From NCBI RefSeq assembly GCF_003012935.1, contig NZ_PUDR01000007.1:62001-126000 (forward strand): a stretch of 64,000 nt of DNA, given 5' to 3'. The DNA comes from Pannonibacter carbonis (GTDB lineage: Bacteria > Pseudomonadota > Alphaproteobacteria > Rhizobiales > Stappiaceae). Positions within the stretch are counted from its first letter, which is position 1. Each line of letters begins with the position of its first letter. Below are positions 25,027 to 33,846 of this stretch, piece by piece. The translations under genes and the position numbers were made by a program. The notes beneath the pieces were generated by a model that worked only from the letters and a program-made list of their open reading frames with translations, did not search any database and was not told where the DNA came from.

Positions 25027-25797
25027 ATGCAGACCCTTCCTGTTTTCCCCGATCTATCTGGTGCCTCGGTCTTCATCACCGGCGGCGGATCAGGAATTGG
25101 CGCGTCGCTGACAGAGGCATTTTTGAAGCAGGGTGCCAAGGTTGCCTTCGTTCAGCGGTCCGATGCATCGGCCTTTTGCGACGAGATGCAGCAGAAGACG
25201 TCAAACCGCCCACTGTTTCTGCCGTGCGACATCACCGATATCGCGGCGCTTCAGGGCGCAATTGCGAAGGCCTCCGAGGCGCATGGGCCGGTGACAATCC
25301 TCGTCAACAACGCCGCCAATGACCAGCGTCACGCAACCCTGGACGTGACCGAGGACTACTGGAACTGGTCGATGGCGATCAACCTGAAGGCCTATTTCTT
25401 CGCAATTCAGGCCGTGGTTCCGGGGATGAAGGCAGCCGGAGGCGGATCGATCATCAACTTCTCGTCGATCAGCTACATGATGGGCAACGCCGGCTACCCG
25501 ATCTACACCGCGGCCAATTCCGGCATCAACGGGATGACGCGCAGTCTCGCGCGTGAGTTCGGCCCCGACCGCATCCGCGTCAACGCCCTCGCGCCTGGCT
25601 GGGTGCTGACCCAGAAGCAGAAGGACATGTGGGTGACACCCGAAGGCCTTGCCGCGCATCTCGAGCGCCAGTGCCTGAAGGACACCATTGACCCGGAGGA
25701 CATCGCCGGCGGCTGCCTGTTCCTGGCATCGAAGGCATCGAAGATGATGACCGGTCAGGCGCTGGTCATCGACGGCGGTGTGGCGGTGACGGGATGA
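25027..25797 (+). CDS. Short-chain dehydrogenase, candidate sugar (galactose) dehydrogenase, atypical YxxxN
   Basis: A 256-residue SDR from the ATG at 25027 (GGAG upstream). The nucleotide-binding motif TGGGSGIG (residues about 18-25), NNAAN (about 98) and the catalytic serine in FSSISY are present. The tyrosine of the catalytic motif is Tyr160, but the usual lysine four residues later is Asn164 (codon AAT at 25516-25518). The operon context with DgoK, DgoA and a lactonase suggests NAD(P)-dependent oxidation of galactose to galactonolactone, but the changed residue makes activity uncertain. Its end overlaps dgoK by 4 bases. Confidence 0.75.
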   Translation: MQTLPVFPDLSGASVFITGGGSGIGASLTEAFLKQGAKVAFVQRSDASAFCDEMQQKTSNRPLFLPCDITDIAALQGAIAKASEAHGPVTILVNNAANDQRHATLDVTEDYWNWSMAINLKAYFFAIQAVVPGMKAAGGGSIINFSSISYMMGNAGYPIYTAANSGINGMTRSLAREFGPDRIRVNALAPGWVLTQKQKDMWVTPEGLAAHLERQCLKDTIDPEDIAGGCLFLASKASKMMTGQALVIDGGVAVTG

Positions 25798-26744
25798 CGG
25801 AGAGACAGGATCCGGCCCCAACCGGAAGCGCCAATGTGGAGTGGATCGCCGTCGACTGGGGCACAACCCATCTGCGCGCCTGGTCGATGCAAGGCAATCA
25901 GGTCCTGAGGCAAGCCGCATCGGACGATGGCATGGCGAGCCTGAGCCGTGACGGATTCGAACCGGCGCTGTTGAAGCTGGTTGGCGGCTGGCTTTCGGCT
26001 GGCAAGGTCACACCGGTCATTGCCTGTGGCATGGTTGGCAGCCGGCAGGGCTGGATCGAGGCTCCCTATGTGGCGGTTCCCTGCCCGCCGCTGAGTGCCG
26101 CCCATGTGGTGCGCGGGGTCAGCCACGATCCCAGGATCGCGGTCTGGGTGGTGCCGGGCCTGCGCCAGGATGCGCCGGCGGACGTGATGCGCGGTGAGGA
26201 GACACAGATAGCCGGCCTTCTGGTTGCCGACCCTGACCTCTCGGGCACCGTCTGCCTGCCGGGAACCCACACCAAATGGGCCAACGTGCGCGCCGGCAAG
26301 GTGCTGGAGTTCTCGACCTTCATGACAGGCGAGCTCTATGCCTTGATCAGCGGCCACTCGGTGCTCCGCCATGGCCTTGGCACGACATCCGACTGGCACC
26401 AGCCGAGTTTTGAAGCGGCAGTCGAGGAAGCGTTGCAGGCACCGGCAGGCCTTGCCGCCGGGCTGTTCCGCCTGCGGGCGGAAGGGCTGCTGCACGCAAT
26501 GGCCGCCGAGGCGGCGCGGGCACGGCTGTCCGGTCTGCTCATTGGCAATGAACTGGCTGCACTCCGGTCCAGGCTCGACGGTCCGGTCACCCTCGTGGGT
26601 GCCCCCGGCCTCAGCGCGCTCTATGCGGCGGCGCTTGTCATTGCGGGCTACGAACCGCGCATCGTCGACGGAGCCAACCTGACACTTGCCGGACTGTCGC
26701 TGGCGAGGGAGTCCATTCTCGAAGACATCCGGAGACCTGCGTGA
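25794..26744 (+). CDS. dgoK: 2-dehydro-3-deoxygalactonokinase DgoK
   Basis: A 316-residue sugar-acid kinase that phosphorylates 2-keto-3-deoxygalactonate at C6 in the De Ley-Doudoroff pathway. The N-terminal phosphate loop is [13 protein letters not shown] (about residues 18-30), followed by [15 protein letters not shown] and [11 protein letters not shown], all characteristic of DgoK. The start overlaps the SDR stop by 4 bases and its own stop overlaps the dgoA start (TGATG), so the three are translated in series. The first 10 or so residues are a poorly conserved lead before the phosphate loop. Confidence 0.92.
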   Translation: MTERQDPAPTGSANVEWIAVDWGTTHLRAWSMQGNQVLRQAASDDGMASLSRDGFEPALLKLVGGWLSAGKVTPVIACGMVGSRQGWIEAPYVAVPCPPLSAAHVVRGVSHDPRIAVWVVPGLRQDAPADVMRGEETQIAGLLVADPDLSGTVCLPGTHTKWANVRAGKVLEFSTFMTGELYALISGHSVLRHGLGTTSDWHQPSFEAAVEEALQAPAGLAAGLFRLRAEGLLHAMAAEAARARLSGLLIGNELAALRSRLDGPVTLVGAPGLSALYAAALVIAGYEPRIVDGANLTLAGLSLARESILEDIRRPA

Positions 26745-27358
26745 TGCGTCCGCTGATTGCCATTCTGCGCGGCCTGACGCCGGCCGAAAGCCTGCCTGTG
26801 TGCGAAAGGCTGATCGCTGCCGGCTTCACCCGCATCGAAGTGCCGCTGAACTCGCCGCAGCCCTTCAACAGCATCGCGGCCATGGTCAAGCACTTCGGCG
26901 ACAGCGCCCTGATCGGGGCGGGCACGGTGCTGGAGGCGGCTGATGTGCAGCGTCTTGCCGATGTCGGCGGACGGCTTGTCGTGTCGCCCAACTGCGACCC
27001 GGACGTGATCCGCGCCACCAAGGCCGCAAGGCTGCTGTCGTTTCCCGGCGTGATGACACCGAGCGAGTGCTTTGCTGCGCTGAAAGCCGGAGCGGACGGG
27101 CTGAAACTCTTCCCCGCCGGACTGCTTGGCCCCGAAGGCGTCAAGGCGATCCGGGCTGTCCTGCCGAAGGAGACACAGCTCTATGCGGTTGGCGGTGCTG
27201 GTCCGGACAATTTCGCCAAGTGGATGAAGGTCGGCATCACCGGTTTCGGGATCGGGACATCGCTGTATGTTCCAGGCCTCGCCATTGCCGAAATCGAACA
27301 GCGCGCCAGAGACATGGTGATCGCCTTCGATGCCGCGAAGACCCAGGAGCCCGCATGA
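26744..27358 (+). CDS. dgoA: 2-dehydro-3-deoxy-6-phosphogalactonate aldolase DgoA
   Basis: A 204-residue class I aldolase that splits KDPGal into pyruvate and glyceraldehyde-3-phosphate. The catalytic glutamate lies in [12 protein letters not shown] (Glu32) and the Schiff-base lysine in GLKLFPAG (Lys121); GAGTVL and [11 protein letters not shown] are also family features. Length matches the KDPG/KDPGal aldolase family. I used the ATG at 26744; a GTG one codon earlier is possible. The stop overlaps the lactonase start by 4 bases. Confidence 0.93.
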   Translation: MRPLIAILRGLTPAESLPVCERLIAAGFTRIEVPLNSPQPFNSIAAMVKHFGDSALIGAGTVLEAADVQRLADVGGRLVVSPNCDPDVIRATKAARLLSFPGVMTPSECFAALKAGADGLKLFPAGLLGPEGVKAIRAVLPKETQLYAVGGAGPDNFAKWMKVGITGFGIGTSLYVPGLAIAEIEQRARDMVIAFDAAKTQEPA

Positions 27359-28212
27359 CATCCGTTTTCGATGCAACCGTCTGTGAACTGGGAGAAGGTC
27401 CGCTGTGGCATCCGCTGCGCCAGCAGCTCTACTGGTTCGATATCACCGGCCGCACGCTCTACACACAGACGGACGACGAGACAAAGGCCGTGCGCTTCGA
27501 CACTTTCGTGTCGGCGGCCGGATGGATCGACGCGAACCGGCTGATGATCGCCAGCGCGCGCGAGCTGTTCATCCATGACCTCAATTCCGGGACCAACACC
27601 CATGTCTGCCCGCTGGAGGCCGACAATGCCGTGACGCGCTCGAATGATGGCCGTGCGGACCCCCAGGGCGGTTTCTGGATTGGCACCATGGGTTGCAACG
27701 CCGAACAGGATGCCGGTGCGATCTATCGCTGGTATCGCGGCGAGTTGCGGCGCCTCTTTGCGCCGATCACGATCTCCAACGCGATCAGCTTTGCTCCGGA
27801 CAGCCGCACCGCCTTTTTCACCGATTCCGCCGTCGCCAAGGTCATGCGCGTGACACTGGACGCGGATGGCTGGCCCAATTCGGAACCGGAGGTGTTCCTT
27901 GATCTGGGTCCCGCCGGCCGCGAGCCGGACGGAGCGGTGATCGACCGCGACGGCCTCATGTGGCTGGCCGAATGGGGCTCGTCACGGGTTGCCGCCTATG
28001 CGCCCGACGGATCGCTGGTGCGGACCGTTCCGGTTGATGCGCCGCACACCACCTGCCCGGCCTTTGGTGGCCCGGACCTGACAACCCTTTTCTGCGCATC
28101 CGCCCGGCAGGGCCTGACCGCATCGGGCCGCGCTGCGGCTCCGCTTTCCGGCATGACCTTCACCGCCGCCAATGTCGCGCGCGGCCAGCAAGAGCATCAG
28201 GTGATCCTGTGA
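27355..28212 (+). CDS. SMP-30/gluconolaconase family lactonase (galactonolactonase candidate)
   Basis: A 285-residue six-bladed propeller-type lactonase. Family landmarks are [20 protein letters not shown] (metal glutamate in GEGP), [18 protein letters not shown], the metal asparagine region [19 protein letters not shown] and [19 protein letters not shown] with the catalytic aspartate. In this operon it would open galactono-1,4-lactone made by the dehydrogenase to galactonate. The start is fixed by the ATGA overlap with dgoA; the end overlaps the GH42 GTG start by 4 bases. Confidence 0.87.
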   Translation: MTSVFDATVCELGEGPLWHPLRQQLYWFDITGRTLYTQTDDETKAVRFDTFVSAAGWIDANRLMIASARELFIHDLNSGTNTHVCPLEADNAVTRSNDGRADPQGGFWIGTMGCNAEQDAGAIYRWYRGELRRLFAPITISNAISFAPDSRTAFFTDSAVAKVMRVTLDADGWPNSEPEVFLDLGPAGREPDGAVIDRDGLMWLAEWGSSRVAAYAPDGSLVRTVPVDAPHTTCPAFGGPDLTTLFCASARQGLTASGRAAAPLSGMTFTAANVARGQQEHQVIL

Positions 28213-30128
28213 CCGACAACCTTCTGCGCCGCCTTGGCGTTTGCTACTATCCCGAGCACTGGCCCGAAACCCAGTGGTCTGAAGATGCGGCCCGCATGGC
28301 CGCCGTTGGCCTCACCTATGTGCGCATCGGCGAGTTCGCCTGGAGCCGGATCGAACCGGAGCCCGGACAGCTGGACTGGGACTGGCTGGACCGATCTATC
28401 GCGGTCCTGGGTCAGGCTGGACTGAAAGTGGTGCTCGGCACGCCGACAGCCACGCCGCCGCGCTGGATGGTGACGAAACACCCGGACATGCTGGCCGTCG
28501 ATGCCGAGGGTCGTCCACGCGGTTTCGGATCGCGCCGGCATTACTGCTTCTCGCATGAAGGCTACAAAGCAGAATGCGCCCGCATCGTCACCCTGCTTGC
28601 CGAGCGTTATGGCGACAATCCGCATGTCGCAGCCTGGCAGACGGACAATGAATATGGCTGTCACGACACGACTGTCTCCTATTCAGAAGCTGCGCTGACC
28701 GCTTTCCGCAACTGGCTGGCGCGCAAGTACCAGTCGCCGCAGGCCCTGAACCGGGCCTGGGGCAATGTGTTCTGGTCGATGGACTATGCCAGTTTCGAGG
28801 ACGTCGGCCTGCCGAACCTGACCGTCACCGAGCCGAACCCGGCGCATGTGATGGACTTCCGCCGCTTCTCGTCCGATCAGGTGGTGCTGTTCAACCGGCT
28901 GCAGGTCGACATCCTGCGCCGTTACACCGAAGCGCCGATTGCCCATAACTACATGGGCCGGATCGTCGACTTCGATCATTTCGACGTCGGCGCTGACCTC
29001 GATATCGCCAGCTGGGACAGCTATCCCCTGGGCTTCCTGTCCGACCGGATGGAGGTCGACGACACCTTCAAGCGGCGCTTCCTGCGCCAGGGGCATCCCG
29101 ATTTTCAGGCGTTTCACCACGATCTTTACCGCAGTGTCGGGCACGGCCGCTGGTGGGTAATGGAACAGCAGCCGGGCCCTGTGAACTGGGCGCCCTACAA
29201 TCCCGATCCCCTGCCCGGCATGGCACGGCTCTGGGCCTGGGAGGCCTTTGCCCATGGCGCGGAGGCCGTTTGCTATTTCCGCTGGCGTCAGGCTCCGTTT
29301 GCGCAGGAGCAGATGCATGCCGGGATGCTGCGTCCCGACAGCGCCCCTGCCCCGGCGTTCCATGCTGCCGAAGAGGTGGCTGCCGAGCTGAAGGCAATGC
29401 CGACGACCGACATCAAAAAGGCACCCGTGGCACTGGTGTTCGATTACCCGAGCGCCTGGGCCTGGCAGATCCAGCCACAAGGCAAGGACTTTGACTATTT
29501 CCGGCTGGCTTTCGCGATGTATCGCGGTCTGCGTCAGCTCGGGTTGTCGGTTGACATCGTTCCGGCCAGCACGGAAGATTTTGCCGGATACCGGCTTGTC
29601 CTTGTGCCCGGTCTCTTCACCCTGCCAGAGACGCTCGCCAACGCGCTTGTGGCCAGCGGCGCCGACGTCGTGGCCGGACCAAGGACGAACTCCAAGACGG
29701 CTGACTTCGCGATCCCCGTGCCGCTGCCTCCGGCCCTGCCCGGGCTCGATTGCCGGATTTCGCGGGTCGAAAGCCTGCCGCCCTTTGCCCCGGTCCCGCT
29801 GGAAGGGGGAGGCTCGTTCCTTGGCTGGCGCGAGAAGCTGGAGGGCAGCGCGGAGGTCGTCGTACGGGCGAGCGACGGCGAGCCAGCCGTGGTCCGTGGA
29901 GGCTGCTTCACCTATCTCGCTGGCTGGCCGGATGAAGCGGCTCTGAACCGGGTTCTGACCGAGGCTACTGCGCGGGCCAAGATCACGACGACCGCGATGC
30001 CGGAGGGCCTGCGCCAGCGCGACACGCAGACGCACAGGTTCTACTTCAACTACAATCCGGATCCTGTTGTTTTCAATGGCATGGAACTGCCGGCGGGCGG
30101 TGTCGCCTGGCAGGCGCTGCCGGACTGA
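28209..30128 (+). CDS. Beta-galactosidase, GH42 family
   Basis: A 639-residue cytosolic enzyme that releases galactose from beta-galactosides. It begins with GTG within a GTGA overlap. GVCYYPEHWPETQW at the N-terminus is the classic GH42 opening. The acid/base Glu148 lies in WQTDNEYGCHD and the nucleophile Glu319 in WVMEQQPG. A C-terminal trimerisation and small beta domain follow the barrel. Together with the upstream GH36 it lets the pathway use both alpha- and beta-galactosides. It is the last gene of the operon; only three bases separate its stop from that of the convergent sensor kinase. Confidence 0.93.
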   Translation: MTDNLLRRLGVCYYPEHWPETQWSEDAARMAAVGLTYVRIGEFAWSRIEPEPGQLDWDWLDRSIAVLGQAGLKVVLGTPTATPPRWMVTKHPDMLAVDAEGRPRGFGSRRHYCFSHEGYKAECARIVTLLAERYGDNPHVAAWQTDNEYGCHDTTVSYSEAALTAFRNWLARKYQSPQALNRAWGNVFWSMDYASFEDVGLPNLTVTEPNPAHVMDFRRFSSDQVVLFNRLQVDILRRYTEAPIAHNYMGRIVDFDHFDVGADLDIASWDSYPLGFLSDRMEVDDTFKRRFLRQGHPDFQAFHHDLYRSVGHGRWWVMEQQPGPVNWAPYNPDPLPGMARLWAWEAFAHGAEAVCYFRWRQAPFAQEQMHAGMLRPDSAPAPAFHAAEEVAAELKAMPTTDIKKAPVALVFDYPSAWAWQIQPQGKDFDYFRLAFAMYRGLRQLGLSVDIVPASTEDFAGYRLVLVPGLFTLPETLANALVASGADVVAGPRTNSKTADFAIPVPLPPALPGLDCRISRVESLPPFAPVPLEGGGSFLGWREKLEGSAEVVVRASDGEPAVVRGGCFTYLAGWPDEAALNRVLTEATARAKITTTAMPEGLRQRDTQTHRFYFNYNPDPVVFNGMELPAGGVAWQALPD

Positions 30129-30131
30129 AAT

Positions 30132-33100
30132 TCAGGATCCGGCAGGTACCATCTTGCGAAGCACGGCGAGGTCGCGGGCGAGACGTTCCCGCGCCTCACG
30201 GATCGCGGGCGTGTCCAGCGCGCCCTCCCTTCCTGCCTGTTCCAGCAGGAAATCGGCCGAGCGCAGCACATCGCGCCAACGCGGATTGACCGGCAATGTC
30301 TCGAGCATGAGATACTTGTCGAGCGTGCGCGTCTGCAGCGACGACTTATCGAGACTGACGCGCCAGATGCCGCTGACCTCGGCAAAGTCGACCTTGCCCT
30401 TGCCAGTGAGTTGCTTCCAGAGGCTGAGCACCTCCCCCATCACCGCCACGATCTGGCCTCGGTACGGATCGGGATTGACGACATCAATGTCATCGTCAAC
30501 CGGACTGGCGAGAGCTGGCAGCGAACTGTCGACGGCATCGCGAATGGATGTGACAAGGCCGGGCGCCTCGCGGCCGGATTCGCTGACGAGCAACGCAATG
30601 CCGCCGCCGGCGTCCGGCAGAAGCGCAAAGGCATTCAGCACCAGCCGTCGCCCGTTGATCTCGGTCTCGATCCGCCGCGTGTCATCGTCACCGGTCAGGC
30701 CGGACAACTCAGACAAGGCGGTGCCCGGCAGCAGGTCAGCCAGCGCAGTCTGGCCGCTCACCGCGCTCTCGCCCAGCCAGTTTTCTGCGGCCGGATTGGC
30801 GAAGGTGACAATACCCTTTGGATTGGCGCAGATGAGCCCGTCCTCGAGCGCCTCGAGCAACTGCCCCATCCGGCGCTGCGACAGCCGAAGCGCGTCCTCC
30901 ACCTGGATCCGCCGCTCGATTTCCTGTTTGAGTTCGCTGTTTTCTTCTGCGCGGCGCTTGGCGCGCGAAGCCTCCAGCAACGTGGCAATCCGGCTGACGA
31001 GCTCGTCCTTGACGAAGGGCTTGACGACATAGTCGTTCGCGCCGACCTCGAAACCGGCGATCATGTCGCGGGTACGCCCGCGCGCCGTCAGCAGGATGAT
31101 CGGCAGATCAAGCAAGGAGTGCCGGCGGCGCAGATGGCGGGCGACCTCCAGACCGCTCATGCCCGCCATCATCACATCCAGCACGACAAGATCAGGCTGG
31201 TATTGCTCAACGAGACGCAGCGCTTCTGGCCCATTGTCGCAATCGATGACCCTGTAGCCACGCGGCAGCAGCACATTGCGCAGGACCTGCAGGTTGATCG
31301 GCTCATCATCCACGAGCAGGATCGATGGAGCGCTGCTGTCTTCAAGGGCTTGTGCCCCGATCAGCAACCCGTCCGCACTCGCCATCACCTCATGCAGTTC
31401 GGACCGCACAGTCGACAAGGCCGGACGATCGGATGCCGGAAGGCTGACGGTGAAGGTCGATCCCTGGCCCAGCGTACTGGTCACCTCGATGGTGCCCTCC
31501 ATCAGGACGGCGAGATTGCGGGCGATCGTTAGCCCGAGCCCCATGCCTTCCTGCAATGCGGCGCGCGGTCCGGACCCGGTAATCTGCTCCAGCGGATGGA
31601 AGATCCGTTCAAGACTGTCAGGCGAGATGCCCGGTCCGAAATCGCGGATCGCAATATCCACCCGGTTTCCGTCAACCATTTCGCGCATCCGGGCCGTGAT
31701 CTCGATGCGGCCTTCACCGCCGTACTTGACGGCATTGGTGATCAGATTGAAGAGGATCTGTTCAAACCGCACCGGATCGGCATGGACCGCCGGCACATCC
31801 GCGTCAACATCGACCCGTAACGTGACCGGTTCGCCGGCCAGCATCGGCCGGGCCAGTTGCAGCACGTTGCGCAGGCTTTGCGCCACATCGAGCGGCTGCA
31901 GGTCCAGACGCATCCGCCCTTCCCGGATGCGGTAGATGTCGAGAAGGTCGTCCACCAGCCGGGACAGACGCCGGGCGCTCAGCGCGATCAGATGCAGCTG
32001 GCTCTTCTGCGCCGGGGCGAACTCGCCCATCGCACCGGCTCCAAGCGTCTCGGAAATGCCGATGATGCCGTTGAGGGGCGTGCGCAGCTCGTGCGAGGTC
32101 GCCGCCAGGAAGCGATCCTTCATCCGGTCCGCTTCCTCGAGCTCGGCGTTCTTTTCCTCGATCTGGCTCAGATGCTGTTCCAGCTGGGCGTTTTTCTGGC
32201 TGATCAGTTCGAGCTGGTCACGCAAGGAGCGCCGCATCTGACTGACCGCACGTGACAGATCGGCATACTCGAGTGGCTTCGCATACTCGGGCAGCGGCTC
32301 CTCAAGGGCACCATTGGCAACCGCCGTTGCCGAGCGGGCGAGGCGGCGGATCGGACTTGTCATCGAGCGTGACAACGCAAGAGCCGCCGGAACCAAAGCT
32401 GCAATGGCCGCGATGCCGATGATCAGCAGCGCATCGCGTAGCCGCCGCGAGGTGGCAAAGGCGCGCGCCTGTTCAGATTCGGCCACGACCAGCCAACCCG
32501 GGGCTGGATCCATCAACCGCTTCCAGGCCGACAGGGTCGGAACCCCGATCAGGCCCTTTTCCAGCGTTTCGATGCCTTGAGGTGCACGCATCTGCTCCGG
32601 CACAACCACCGGGCTTGCAGTGCTGATGCCAGTTCCCCGAGTCGCGGCAATCACCTCGCCCGTCGAGGAAATCAGCGTCATCACATTGCTCGCCTGCATC
32701 AGGCGGCCAAGCCCATCGGCCGGAAGACGGAAGAAGACGGTCGCATTCGACGTGGCGTAGAGCCTGACATTCATCCCGAGATAGGCAACGAACTGCCCGG
32801 TCAGCGGATCGCGAATAAAATCGGAGAGCAGCAGCGCTTCTGACTGCGGATTGACCCGGAGGCGGCGATAGAGATCGGCCAGCGGCCCGCTCATGCCGTT
32901 GAGATCATGCCCGAGATAGCTGTCCTTCGAGACCGAATAGACAACCCGGCCACGCGTATTGACGAGGTAGAGATTGTCGTACTCGGACCCGCTGATGAAT
33001 TCTGCAAAGGAGGGATGAAACCGTCGATGCGCATTGGCGTATTCCAGGGCCTCGCGCAGCAGGATGTCTTCCCCCACGGGCGCCGGCGGCGGAATGATGG

Positions 33101-33452
33101 TTGACCCGCCGGGTTCGACACCGAACAGCAAGCGCAGTCTTGCTCCGGACTGGGCCTCCGTGGCAGCCATCTGGCCAAAGGCGAAGGAGAAGCCGTAAAA
33201 ATCTCCGACCGCATAGCGGACATTGGCGGACTGGCCGATGCTCTCGGCCTCACGCCGGGCAAAGGCGAGGTACTGCAGCACCTCGCTGCCCTTGGCATCA
33301 CGCGCAAAGGCGACCTGACGATAGGTTTCCTCGGTGATGTTGCGGTTGACGAGATTGAAGAAGACCCAGCCCCCGAGCGCCAGTGGTAGGACGGAGGCCA
33401 GGATCAGCGTGATCATGACACGGGTCTGGAAGCCCTGCGGCAGAAAGGTCAT
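30132..33452 (-). CDS. chiS: ChiS-like membrane hybrid sensor kinase with C-terminal DNA-binding domain
   Basis: A 1106-residue inner-membrane protein. In order: TM1 (about 13-35), a large periplasmic sensor of Cache type (about 36-340), TM2 (LLIIGIAAIAALVPAALAL), HAMP, a coiled coil (QKNAQLEQHLSQIEEKNAEL), HisKA with His454 in ATSHELRTPLNG, HATPase with TNAVKYGG and GMGLGLTIA, a receiver with Asp759 in LVVLDVMMAG, a PAS-like domain, and a C-terminal domain with LTGKGKVDFAEVSGIWRVS and SLQTRTLDKYL. That last part matches the cryptic helix-turn-helix domain of Vibrio ChiS. It faces a family-5 binding-protein gene, as ChiS does. It probably senses chito-oligosaccharides through that protein and binds DNA directly. 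Confidence 0.85.
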   Translation of the reverse strand: MTFLPQGFQTRVMITLILASVLPLALGGWVFFNLVNRNITEETYRQVAFARDAKGSEVLQYLAFARREAESIGQSANVRYAVGDFYGFSFAFGQMAATEAQSGARLRLLFGVEPGGSTIIPPPAPVGEDILLREALEYANAHRRFHPSFAEFISGSEYDNLYLVNTRGRVVYSVSKDSYLGHDLNGMSGPLADLYRRLRVNPQSEALLLSDFIRDPLTGQFVAYLGMNVRLYATSNATVFFRLPADGLGRLMQASNVMTLISSTGEVIAATRGTGISTASPVVVPEQMRAPQGIETLEKGLIGVPTLSAWKRLMDPAPGWLVVAESEQARAFATSRRLRDALLIIGIAAIAALVPAALALSRSMTSPIRRLARSATAVANGALEEPLPEYAKPLEYADLSRAVSQMRRSLRDQLELISQKNAQLEQHLSQIEEKNAELEEADRMKDRFLAATSHELRTPLNGIIGISETLGAGAMGEFAPAQKSQLHLIALSARRLSRLVDDLLDIYRIREGRMRLDLQPLDVAQSLRNVLQLARPMLAGEPVTLRVDVDADVPAVHADPVRFEQILFNLITNAVKYGGEGRIEITARMREMVDGNRVDIAIRDFGPGISPDSLERIFHPLEQITGSGPRAALQEGMGLGLTIARNLAVLMEGTIEVTSTLGQGSTFTVSLPASDRPALSTVRSELHEVMASADGLLIGAQALEDSSAPSILLVDDEPINLQVLRNVLLPRGYRVIDCDNGPEALRLVEQYQPDLVVLDVMMAGMSGLEVARHLRRRHSLLDLPIILLTARGRTRDMIAGFEVGANDYVVKPFVKDELVSRIATLLEASRAKRRAEENSELKQEIERRIQVEDALRLSQRRMGQLLEALEDGLICANPKGIVTFANPAAENWLGESAVSGQTALADLLPGTALSELSGLTGDDDTRRIETEINGRRLVLNAFALLPDAGGGIALLVSESGREAPGLVTSIRDAVDSSLPALASPVDDDIDVVNPDPYRGQIVAVMGEVLSLWKQLTGKGKVDFAEVSGIWRVSLDKSSLQTRTLDKYLMLETLPVNPRWRDVLRSADFLLEQAGREGALDTPAIREARERLARDLAVLRKMVPAGS

Positions 33453-33846
33453 GTCGGGTCCGGGTCACGCTTAGCAATCGATCAGTATCAGAGCCTATAT
33501 CATCGCCGGTGTGACAGTGCAGCCGCCGCAGCAGACCCTCATCCCGGATAGATCACGGCAACCCCCCCGCTGAGCCCTCAGTGCAGTTCATAACCATCTG
33601 ATAAATAATAAGATAACTGCCACTTCCTCGACTGGCACAATCTCGTGGCTCTCCGATTTTGACGAACTTTACGAAATTTCGGGTGGCTTTTGACCCTGTT
33701 GCAGAGCGCAAGATGCCGGTGCTGCATCGCTGGCGAGGAGCGGTGTCGGGGAAGTGACGGACGTTCGTCCCACCACCTGCTTCCGATCCGAGGCGGCATC
33801 ACAAGACTGCAGGCGCGGAGAAGTCGCCTGCTTCGGGAGGATACAA
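33453..33846. promoter_or_regulatory. Divergent promoter region between the ChiS-like kinase and transporter genes
   Basis: 394 bases without a convincing gene. An AT-rich stretch (about 33595-33620) and a perfect 10-bp palindrome CGAAATTTCG (33672-33681) are the notable features; a TTGACG at 33659-33664 could be a -35 for the plus-strand operon. A GGGAGG site lies before the ATG at 33847. The palindrome is a reasonable place to look for binding by the kinase's C-terminal domain, but that is a guess. Confidence 0.45.

Noticed and set aside
33631-33650. Sigma-54-like TGGCAC element upstream of the binding-protein gene
   Set aside because: TGGCAC is present but the downstream half reads CGTGGC instead of a TTGC-type -12 element, so the match is not convincing.
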